A DNA stretch of 64,000 nucleotides from Spisula solida (Eukaryota; Mollusca; Bivalvia; Venerida; Mactridae), in contig OX365950.1 of NCBI GenBank assembly GCA_947247005.1, positions 14,520,720 to 14,584,719 on the forward strand, in the 5' to 3' direction. Position numbers and translations under genes: made by a program. Below the pieces are notes generated by a model, which was not told where the DNA came from, ran no database searches, and worked only from the letters and a program-made list of their open reading frames with translations. Shown in pieces: positions 42,201 to 54,200 of the stretch; within the stretch, counting starts at the first letter, position 1; every line of letters starts with the position of its first letter.

Positions 42201-45200
42201 CCAGAGTACTTGAATGGTTGCCCTCATACTGTAGCCAGGGTACTTGAATGGTTGCCCTCATAATGTAGCAAGGGTACTTGAATGGTTGCTCTAATACTGT
42301 AGCCAGAGTACTTGAATGGTTACTCTCAAACTGTAGCCAGAGTACTTGAATGGTTACTCTCAAACTGTAGCCAGGGTACTTGAATGGTTGCTCTAATACT
42401 GTAACCAGGGTACTTGAATGGTTACTCTCATACTGTAGCCAGGGTACTTGAATGGTTGCTCTCAAACTTTAGCCAGGGTACTTGAATGGTTGCTCTCATA
42501 CTGTAGCCAGTGTACTTGAATGGTTACTCTCATACTGTAGCCAAGGTACTTGAATGGTTGCTCTCATACTATAGCCAGGGTACTTGAATGGTTGTCCTCA
42601 TACTGTAGCCAGGGTACTTGAATGGTTGTTCTCATACTGTAGCCAAGGTACTTAAATGGTTACTCTCAAACTGTAGCCAGGGTACTTGAATGGTTGCTCT
42701 CATACTGTAGCCAGAGTACTTGAATGGTTGCCCTCATACTGTAGCCAGGGTATTTGAATAGTTGCTCTCATACTGTAGCCAGTGTACTTGAATGGTTGCT
42801 CTCATACTGTAGCCATGGTACTTGAATGGTTGCTGGCATACTGTAGCCAGGGTACTTGAATGGTTGCTCTCATACTGTAGCCAAGGTACTTGAATGGTTG
42901 CTTTCATACTGTAGCCAGGGTACTTGAATGATTACTGCGATATTGTAGCGAGGGTACTTGAATGGTTATTCTTATACTGTGATCAGGGTAATTGAATGGT
43001 TACTCTTATATTGTAGCCAGGGTACTTGAAAGGTTTCTCTCATACTGTAGAACGGGACCCGAACGTTTCGGTTGGCATCTCTGATTTATATATGCTCCAC
43101 CAGGCCATTGATACAGAACGTGGTACAACAGTATTCAGTAAATGTTCTCCAAACACATCTTTGGACCAAACAAAGGTAAATGGTTATACTACTTTACACT
43201 TAAACTAAAACGTAAATCCAGAGGACTCTTCGGCTCCCTGTAAAAGAAGTTAATATCAAGCAAGCAATTATATATACCTGTAAATAGACGAAACTATGAA
43301 AGTCAGTGCAGAATTGCAGTAAATCCTGCTATTATAAAGCATTCAAACATAAAGTCTTCAACTGAATCTATAGATGAAACAGCACTGAAGATATCAGATT
43401 CATACGCCCAATGGGAACCATCCAGGCAACCTTCGACGTAACAATACTGAGCCAACGATTAACACTCGGTCTTCTCATACAACAAAACAAAGCAACAATA
43501 AATCAACTGTTCCAACCAGAAATTTTACAAAAGCGAGCCTCCACAACCAACGCAGAATACATTCTCACCAGAACCACCACAGAGGGCGGAAACAATGGAT
43601 GAGACAAAACAAACAACAAGGTTTGGTTTCATATGCCCAAAATATACAACACTGGGACCCAAATCAAGGATACTGGGTACGGAATTTAAACTACCCAGCA
43701 CATCAGAGGCGCTAGCCAGAAAATCAGTGGATACCAGTAATGCAACCACGATCACGGTACTAGACAACTCGACCAGTCGACAAAAACATTCGCCAAAGAA
43801 TAATAAAGGAACAAAATGCATACATCTAAACATTCATTACTTATACCCGAAGTTTGACGAAGTGCGACACCTTATTGAAAAAGACCTGATGTAATAGGAT
43901 TAGGTGAAACTTTTTTAAACAATACATTTATGGATAGCGAAATTAATTTACGGGGCTACACTATGTTCTTGTATCAGAAGGACTGATTTAGAACACGAAC
44001 ATTTTTGGTCAATCTGGGTTGACATCAAAATACCCAATCAAAGAGTTTTCACTGTAGGTTATGTTTATCGACCTCCATCAGCTGATGTGAATTGGGTCTC
44101 CAAAATTGAACAGACATTAGAAAAAGCCTTCCTTGAAAATAAAGAAACAACATTATTTGGTGATTTCAATATAAACTATGTTAACAACCTTTAAGTAATA
44201 CATAAAATCGCATCACTAACAGTTACAACATTTGACAGCTTGTTACAAATCACACTAGAGCCATCATCAACAACAATTATAGATCACATATACACTAACA
44301 CCCAACAGCACTTACCTAAAAAAGAAACACTAGTATATCATTTACTCGTAGAACAGCTACTAAACATTCAAACCCAACCAACACTACTATCTCATATTGC
44401 TCCTTTATTAAAGACATGCATACAGAGCAATTTCTTCTTGATCGCTCGCACCAGCCTCCTACAGCTGTTCAATCATTTGACCACCCAGATAATGCAATTG
44501 AGTACTTCACACAACTTCTTACAGAAACAAACACGCACTAGTACGACATAAGCGAATAAAAGCACACACACCAACCAGAATGGTTCAATTCTGACATAGC
44601 AAATGCCATAACATGCCACAACAAGTCCGAACAATCAGGTAACACTAGATCATATAAATATTGGCACCAGCAAGTACAGAAACTGTCATATAAAAGCAAG
44701 AAACAGTACTATGCACATTATATCAATAATAACTCCAACCCAAATCACTATGGAATAATTTGAAACTTCTTTCTGACAGATCAAAAGTGCATAACAAAAC
44801 TCATATCAATGACAACGAAAACAATCCAATCACAAATAATCAAGACGCAGCAGTATTCTTCAATAATCTCTTTGCAAATGTTTTCAAAGCATCACAACCA
44901 CAAGACTCACTAGGCGCAAGTCATGCTGTGTCAATATAAAACATAGCTATAAACTTAAATTGCTATTGTAAAAAAGAAACTTAAATGTTTCTTTTACTTT
45001 ATGAATCTGTACATATAGGAAGTTTTTATCAACAGACATTAAATCAATCAGTATCTTGATTATTTATGATGCTGGTAATTGCTTTACTAAGTATTTTATG
45101 TTTACTAAGTAAATTATTTACTTAGTAGTTAACAAGTAATTGGTTAGTTAAATAATTACTTAGTAATTAATTTACGGAGTAATTTAAATTTACTAAGTAA

Positions 45201-48200
45201 ATTATTTACTTAGAAATTATTTGGGTAGTAATTCTTTTACTTAGTAATTAATAAGTAATTAATAAGTAATAAATTACTAAGTAATTACTTGATTTTCTGA
45301 CAACTATTTTTACTTGAAATTTTACTTGAAACAAGTAAAAAAATTACTTGATTTGAGAATTACTTAGTAATTTTTTTTGAGTGTTACTTCTTGAAGACGT
45401 TATTCTCAAACAATTAAAAAACCTTGATAGAACGAAGTCAACTGGCCTTGGCGAACATGGGCCTCGTATCCTTCACTTAAGTGCAGACATTATAGCCAAA
45501 CCTCTTTCTCACATCTTCAATCTAAGCATAAGAAAAGGTGTTTTCCCTGAAACTTTCAAGAATGCAAAACATACGCCAATTCACAAGAAAGGTCCGACTC
45601 AGGATGTTAACAACTTCAGACCAATATCCATTCTACCAGTGTTATCAAAGATTCTTGAAAGACACATATTGCCTTTCATCTTCGTGTTTTTCTAGGACAA
45701 CATAAACTTCTTCATATCAATCAGTGTGAGACTGCTTTAGCATCAATCATAGATGACTGGCTATCTGCAATAAATGAGCACAATACTGTCGGCACTGTAC
45801 TATTTGATTTAGCCAATGCATTTGACATGGTAAATCATACACTTCTGCTCGAAAAAATCGGCCTTTACAACTGCAGCCCTCTTGCTCTGCTCTTGCTCTA
45901 ATCATATCTGTCAAACAGGCACCAACAGGTTTCAATATTTGGAAACCTTTTAATACCTCAGCTTATTACAGCTGGTGTTCCTCAGGGGTCTGTTCTTGGA
46001 CCTCTTCTTTTTATACTTTACATCAACGACCTTCCACTACATATCAGGTCAGAAACTAACATGTATGCTGATGACATAACACTGTATACATGTGGGAAGA
46101 GCTCCCAGGACATACACTCTCGATTGCAAGAATCGTTGAATGCAGTTTCTGAATGGTGCAATCAAAACTCAATGATCTTGAATAGCATAAAAACAAAATC
46201 TATGATCATATCTGCATTTCACAAACCACTCATGCACCCCTTACTCGTCAAAATGAAGACTTACTGTTTTCCGCAACAGAAAAACTCCTTGGAGTACATA
46301 TTGATAACAATCTTAACTTTAACACACATATCGAGCAGACTCTTCAAAATGCAACTCTCTTCTCTTTCTTCTCCTGAGAATAAAATGCTATCTTGACAAA
46401 AAAAACAGGAAACTTTTTTTCAATTCCTATATTCTTCCCCATCTTGACTACTGTATCACAATATGGTGGAATTCAACTTAATTACCTTCTACTTGATAGA
46501 CTATTCAAATGTCTGAAACGTGCTGCAAGAACTATTCTAGACAAGGACTTTGATTCATCATCTGAAGAGCCTTTTTTAAAAACGTTTAACATGTTTAAGT
46601 CAAAATACATTAATTACAGATTTCCACAATGGGCCAATAGTATTGCTAATTAGTTAATCTATATCCTATATCAGTTTCTTTTATATAAGGCTGTCTGCAA
46701 ATTCCATTTACATGATTTCTGTTATATTTTACTGTTAATCATCATAATAGTAATTCACTCTATGTTGTGTATTATGCCCATGTTCATGTAGATTCCGCCG
46801 ATGATAACTCTTGACTTCGTTCACAAGTAAAAAATGTTAACTAAATATACATCTTGAATGTTCCACCTTGATGAAGGCTGGTAAAAGCCGAAACGTTGGT
46901 CAATTATAGATTCTTAAACCTAACATGTTCTGATTGTGTAGCTACATTTACACTGAACAGTGTCCTAGTGAATGTTAATTTTGTTCAATCTTGTGCGTAT
47001 TCACTTTTAATGATATACTCCTCAAAACATCACTAATAATAAGAAGTCAGTCGACCTTGCGATGTTTATATTATGCATGTTTGTTTATTGATAGGTCAAG
47101 AGTTATCTACGACGAACTGTACATGCATGCATGTTTTCATTGTTGTTTTTATTATGTTGGTTGTACTGTATTTTGTTTTCAAGTGGACCATATTGAAAAT
47201 TTATATAACTGTCAAATATGTAATCCACAATAAATAAAGTCGTTATAATTATTATTATTATTATTATATAAGTTGTCTTGGAACCAATATCGTGCATCAT
47301 ATGATCAAAACCAATGTAATAGTTCCATTGGAGAGTCATGTAATGTTTATCTTCACAGTCGTATACTAGTTACTGAGTTTCGCCGGATACTTTTTTGAGA
47401 TAAAGAATCTCCAAACAACCCTCGTATGCTAATTTGGGCTACTATAAAAAAAACACAGATATGCTATTATTCGGCTAATAACACACCATAGATCAATAAT
47501 GTGGTAACTGAACTATTACAGCAACGACTCGAGTACTCGAAATACAATATGACAGTAGCCATTCAAGCCGTCATTAGATACAAAACGACAGTAGCCGTGT
47601 AAGTACCCTGACTTCATTACGACAATAACCATTCACGTACACTATCTAGAGTATGACAGTAGCCACCCAGGTACACTGACTATGTAAAGTATGACAGTAA
47701 CCATACAAGTACCCTGACAATATAAAGTATGACAACAACCATTCAAGTAGCCTAACTATTGTATGTCAGTAACCATTCAAGTAGCCTGACTACAGCATGA
47801 CAGGCAACCATTCAAGTACCCTGACTACAGCACGACAACAACCATTCAAGTACCCTGACTACAGTGTGACAACAACCATTCCACTACCCTGGATAAAGTA
47901 CGACAGAAACCATTCCAGTACCCTGGATACAGTACGGCAGAAACCATTTCAGTACCCTTAATACAGTATGAAAACAAACATTCAAGTACCCTGGCTACAG
48001 TATGACAACAACCATTCAAGTACCCTGGCAACAGTATGACAGTACCCATTCAAATATCCTGGCTACTGTATGACAGTAACCATTCAAGTACCCTGGCAAC
48101 AGTATGACAGTTCCCATTCAAGTAGCCTGGCTACAGTATGAGAGCAACCATTCAAGTACCCTGGTTACAGTATGAGACTAACCGTTCAAGTACCATGGCT

Positions 48201-51200
48201 ACAGTATGAGAGCAAACATTCAAGTACCCTGGCTAAAGTTTGAGAGCAACCATTCAAGTACCCTGGCTACAGTATGAGAATAACCATTCAAGTACCCTGG
48301 TTACAGTATTAGAGCAACCATTCAAGTACCCTGGCTACAGTTTGAGAGTAACCATTCAAGTACACTGGCTACAGTGAGAGCAACTATTCAAGTACCCTGG
48401 CTACAGTATGAGAGCAACCATTCAAGTACCCTGGCTACAGTATGAGAATAACCATTCAAGTACCATGGCTACAGTTTGAGAGCAACCATTCAAGTACCAT
48501 GGCTACAGTATAAGAGCAACCATTCAAATACCCTGGCTACAGTACGAGAATAACCATTCAAGTATCCTGGCTACAGTATGAGAGCAACCATTCAAGTACC
48601 CTGGCTACAGTATGAGAGTAAACATTCAAGTACCCTGGCTATAATATGAGAGTAACCATTCAAGTACCATGGCTACAGTATGAGAGCAACTATTCAATTA
48701 TCCTGGCTACAGTATGAGGGCAACCATTCAAGTACCCTGGCTATAGTATGAGAGCAACCATTCAAGTACCTTGGCTACAGTATGAGAGTAACCATTCAAG
48801 TATCATGGCTACAGTATGAGAATAACCATTCAAGTACCCTGGTTACAGTATTAGAGCAACCATTCAAGTACCCTGGCTACAGTTTGAGAGTAACCATTCA
48901 AGTACACTGGCTACAGTGAGAGCAACTATTCAAGTACCCTGGCTACAGTTTGAGAGCAACCATTCAAATACCCTGGCTACAGTTTGAGAGTAACCATTTA
49001 AGTACCTTGGCTACAATATGAGGGCAACCATTCAAGTACCTTGGCTACAGTATGAGAGCAACCATTCAAGTACCCTGGTTACAGTATTAGAGCAACCATT
49101 CAAGTACCCTGGCTACAGTTTGAGAGTAACCATTCAAGTACACTGGCTACAGTGAGAGCAACTATTCAAGTACCCTGGCTACAGTATGAGAGCAACCATT
49201 CAAGTACCCTGGCTACAGTATGAGAATAACCATTCAAGTACCATGGCTACAGTTTGAGAGCAACCATTCAAGTACCATGGCTACAGTATAAGAGCAACCA
49301 TTCAAATACCCTGGCTACAGTACGAGAATAACCATTCAAGTACCCTGGCTACAGTATGAGAATAACCATTCAAGTACCCTGGCTACAGTATGAGAATAAC
49401 CATTCAAGTATCCTGGCTACAGTATGAGAGCAACCATTCAAGTACCCTGGCTACAGTATGAGAGTAAACATTCAAGTACCCTGGCTATAATATGAGAGTA
49501 ACCATTCAAGTACCATGGCTACAGTATGAGAGCAACTATTCAATTACCCTGGCTACAGTATGAGGGCAACCATTCAAGTACCCTGGCTATAGTATGAGAG
49601 CAACCATTCAAGTACCTTGGCTACAGTATGAGAGTAATCATTCAAGTATCATGGCTACAGTATGAGAATAACCATTCAAGTACCCTGGCTACAGTATGAG
49701 AATAACCATTCAAGTACCCTGGCTACAGTATGAGAATAACCGTTCAAGTACCCTGGCTACAGTATGAGAATAACCATTCAAGTATCCTGGCTACAGTATG
49801 AGAGTAACTATTCAAGTACCTTGGCTACAGTATGAGAGCAACCATTCAAGTACCCTGGCTACAGTATACGATCGACCATTCAAGTACCCTGGCTACAGTA
49901 TGAGAATAACCATTCAAGTACCCTGGCTACAGTATGAGAATAACCATTCAAGTACCCTGGCTACAGTATGAGAATAACCATTCAAGTACCTTGGCTACAG
50001 TATGAGAGCAACCATTCAAGTACCCTGGATATAATATGAGAGTAACCATTCAAGTTCCCTGGCTACAGTACGAAAATAACCATTCAAGTACCCTGGCTAC
50101 AGTATGAGAATAACCATTCAAGTACCCTGGCTACAGTATGAGAATAACCATTCAAGTATCCTGGCTACAGTATGAGAGCAACCATTCAAGTACCCTGGGT
50201 ACAGTATTAGAGCAACCATTCAAGTACCCTGGCTACAGTATGAGAATAAACATTGGAGTACCCTGGCTACGATAGGACAGCTATCATTCAAGTACCTTGG
50301 CTTCAGTATGAGAGCAACCATTCAATTACACTGGGTACAGTATGAGAGCAACCATTCAAGTACCGAGATGCCGAAATGCCGAGCATATCCTTTATTTGCC
50401 AGTCAGCTTTCAGCTGAAATATGGCAGGCATATACATGTATGTGTGTACCTCTACCCGGATTTGAACCCGGGTCGCCAGATTAGACGACAAGCGCTCTAA
50501 CCATTGAGCTACGGAAATAGTCCAAATTAGATTGATCTATTGGCTAGTTGAATTTCAATTGTATCTCCTCAGTGGTATGATTTATATTTAGGCAGCCTCA
50601 CAACTTTCCTGACATCCTTCGTATCTGCAGTCTGATATTAGCCGAATATTAGCAAGATCTGTGATGTCATAGTTTCCGAAAGTTTGCATCTGTAATATGA
50701 TTGTAGCCATCAAATTACGATATCTCTATTATAAATGCATGTACAATGTACCTTCCATTTTCGAATTGTTGTCCTTAATGCACAAATATGGCCATGTAAT
50801 ATTTGCTTTTAATGAATTACATTGTTCTGATGTGTTATAAACGTTAATGCATGATAAGTGCTCTCTATGTCATCTGTACGTATTGGTCGGGATTAAACCT
50901 GAATCCCCAAATAGATTTCTCCAATATGTTGTTCTCACAATGAACTACCCAGGCTTTGTACACACTTTCAAGTGCATGCATTTTATTAGAGTAAAAGTAA
51001 GTACTTTCAGGAATAGTACGTGCTATTTTGCATTCGTGATTTCATGTGTTTAGAGTTAAGGACTTTACAATCATTCTGACTTACAGACAAATAGACAATT
51101 TCGCCATAGACCTACGGAGTCATTTTTTGATGCATATGATCAGCGGTTATGCACTTTATCTGCATCTGTATTTACATTCCTGGAGTGAATAATAACACAA

Positions 51201-54200
51201 CCCCTATAGTTGAACTATGTACTAAGAACGTAAGACTTGGAGACCATCCATGGGAGCGGAAAGTGAAAAGCACAAACACTGTTGACGATAACACTATTTA
51301 TTGCACGATGAATCCATTTTAGGCTACAAAATGTTGAAGTTGATATGACAAATGGGTTGAGATATCCATTCTTATAGCTTTGTTACTGTCCGTTCCATCA
51401 CAAAACAACATCACAAAAACATTCATATGTACGTCGCTTAGAAACCATGTTTTAGAGTTAACAATGATAAAGTAAGAATAGATCTAAAATATAATACAAA
51501 GGTATGTAATGTATTTTATTTTCCAATCATATCGACCAATGCTGGCATACATTTACATTTAAATATACATGTATACAAATGTAAGTGTATACATTTAAGG
51601 TACATGCATACCAATTTAAAGGCTTGATTTTTTATGAGCAACAACCTACGTGATGATATAATTCCATAGAATAAGTTATTATGCTATAAAAGTGATCACT
51701 AATATTGAACAGTTATACTTTTTCACCAAGGACAAAGGGCTATAATATATAACGAGACTATTTAGGCTGAAGCATTTGAATGTATTTGGTGGGGCCTTAT
51801 CTATTTCCCCTGTTCTGACATTGGGGGTCTGTCTCCCAGCCCCCGGCTCCTTGGTCCATGAGCAGTGGTAAGCATAATGAAATAATACATAAAAGTACTA
51901 GATGATGTACAAAAATTGAAAAGATTCAAAGTCAAATATGCATCTTGGTGAATAACATTTGTTTCTGTGACTTCATACAGTAGGCCTACGCAACCTGGCA
52001 ACTACACACAGCTGGCAATCAATCGTCGGTCGTGGTCTCAAATAGCTGCTTTTTAGTCAACTGGAAGAGAAAAATGGAGTCCGTGGGGAATTGGGTTATT
52101 AAATAAATTGATAAAGGCACGAACGTTTTAACGAGACGGTATTTAAGGCTGCAGCATGAAAGGACGGTAGCACACACATTTTTAATATTTCTACTCAGTG
52201 ACGGTAGTTATTGGTATAATTTTAGCAACATAAAAATGATCGTATCAATGCAAATGCGTGCTGTAATTAAGTTACGGCGACACACTTTTATACAAATTTA
52301 TACGAATTCCTTGTGTACATGTAGGCCCTATTCGTAAATAAAGGTGAAATCTACGTTCGTTTTAACGGCTTCAATTGGTTTGTTCGAATAAAGTAGCAAT
52401 TAAACGTATAAAATTATTCGCACGCGCATCCAGACAATCAAATGTACATATATATTGATTGACGCCATAATATAATATTATTAAACCAGCGACGTGACAA
52501 TTCATTATAGATTGTAAAAATATAAATCATACTAACCCTGAATATTTAGTGGTTCTATACCTACATCGTATGAATAATGTATAGCTAGCTCCGCCCATTT
52601 ATTAGACATGCCCGGGTACTCAAATGGTTGGTAACTTAAATGGTTACGAAAGAAGGTTCATCCATCAGACCATTAGTCAAACCCAACTCGACACAGTGTC
52701 ACTCAGATTCCTGCTCAACTTCAATCTAAAACCAAATTTCTACGCCTGACAATAATTAATCCCTCGATCCTGTTTGATGCCACATCACATCAATGATGCA
52801 ATATCAGGAAAATAATTATGTACAAACAATATTGAACAGAATTTATTGTTTAAATCAAGACAATCAATATGGTAAATCAAACTTTAAGACACTTCTTAGA
52901 CCTCTCAAGCTTGTGTAGCTACCAGGGTGCTGGTGGGGTGTTCGGCTGCCTCATGGATCATCTTGGAAAAAGCTGTATTTGAACTAGTTTCTTATTGTTG
53001 GTAAAGTTGACATTTGGATTTGATGTTTGGATCTTTTCTTGGATCTTGTTCATCATAGTGGTATGCTTAGGCTGATGTTTCTTGTTAGGCGTAGTACATT
53101 TTTGTAAGTTGGGAGTTTGGTTTGCCATAAGTTTCTAAGGACTCCATACTCAATTCAGCATGCTGATTATGCTACTTGTGATACATGATAGCGGTTTAGT
53201 ACAAATCTTATTGCTTGATGTTGCAGCATCTCAATGGTAATGAACTACCACAACCACTCTTCTATGTCCACGGCACCTATAGTGGGCTTGGAATATATGT
53301 TCTGTACGGCGCCATAGCCTAGCAATGCAAAATATGAACTCGTTGGACCACTCCGCTCTCACAATGTTATGACCACAAAAAATGATACGAAATCTATGGA
53401 TAGTTCCATGCACTGATTTTCATATACATTGTAATGTATTTATTCAGTATTGTTACTTTCATACTGTATTTTTGCGCATATTCGTATATACGGGACTAGA
53501 CAACGTTACATTTTATGAGTCTGTTTAAGAAGACACAATACTTTAATTTACTCTGACATTTTACATTTCAGTTGACAAACTCCTTCATGCTGTGAGACAT
53601 GGGGACAATTATACAATAAGGAGGTAAGCTTTTCATAAAAAAAATTTACCTACACTAATGCATTTAAACAACGAAATCATCCTCAAATATTTTAGATATA
53701 ACTTGGTTATACATGAACATATGCTTAGAATCCAAGTCTTGTACAATTCTGATTTTAAGCTGAGAATTCTTCTCTAGGTCTTGTACAAATATTTGATGGT
53801 AGTACAACCGTTACTATTATATTCAGGCTAAAAATAAAATATTGTTTGTTTCTCCTCCCTACCTACCTGAACAGAATTAAAGTCTTTTTTGATCCTCTAA
53901 AGAAAGACGAGAGTACAAAAAAAAACAAAAAATTATTGACAGTATGTAAACATTTTGTTTACCTGCTTTAGTACCTACCCAACCCTAATTGGCCAATGTC
54001 AGGTAGGGGAAACCAACAGTATTTTATTTTTGGCCTCATCATTTTTATTTCTAATTGATTATTTATTGTTGTCAAAGGCAACGGTCTTACTTTAAATCTA
54101 CTTTTCAATTCATTATTGCCTAAACTACAGCTATATTAATTAATATACATGACTGTACGTAACAGATACTCATTGTATTTCATGTATCATATACATGTTT

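Larger units (their letters stand above)
43051..47268 (+). mobile_element. Decayed APE-type non-LTR retrotransposon (CR1/L2/Jockey-like)
   Basis: Fragments of one polyprotein remain in different frames with stops and frameshifts. The endonuclease region is at about 43800-44195 ([39 protein letters not shown]). Reverse-transcriptase pieces are at about 45400-46400 ([64 protein letters not shown]). It ends with AATAAATAAAG and an (ATT)n tail at about 47240-47268, as in CR1/L2 types. A 450-bp AT-rich block splits it (44935-45380). It fills the centre between the two satellite arms. Confidence 0.85.
39353..52657. mobile_element. 13.3-kb foldback-like composite element in CLPB intron 1
   Basis: The left end ACCTTCTTTCGTAACCATTA and the inverted right end ACCTTCTTTCGTAACCATTT match at 19 of 20, then continue with GAGTTACC / AAGTTACC, AACCACTTGAGT / AACCATTTGAGT and GGCGGAG. 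Inside are two opposite 34-bp-unit arrays (39888-43050 and 47550-50375) around a decayed non-LTR retrotransposon. The architecture resembles FB, Galileo and TU foldback elements. No target duplication was found and no transposase is visible, so mobilisation as one unit is inference. Confidence 0.5.

Noticed and set aside
42184..42465. 93-codon minus-strand open frame (repeated WLQYE-NHSSTL)
   Set aside because: Translation of the 34-bp satellite units.
39888..43050. CRISPR-like look of regularly spaced repeats
   Set aside because: The 34-bp units are directly abutting with no unique spacers, and the context is a eukaryotic intron.
46991..47339. Open frames downstream of the reverse transcriptase
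   Set aside because: They span the retroelement 3' tail and its (ATT)n microsatellite; no similarity.
50458..50515. Functional tRNA gene on the minus strand
   Set aside because: A box and T arm are good, but the acceptor and anticodon stems do not pair properly and a related head occurs elsewhere.
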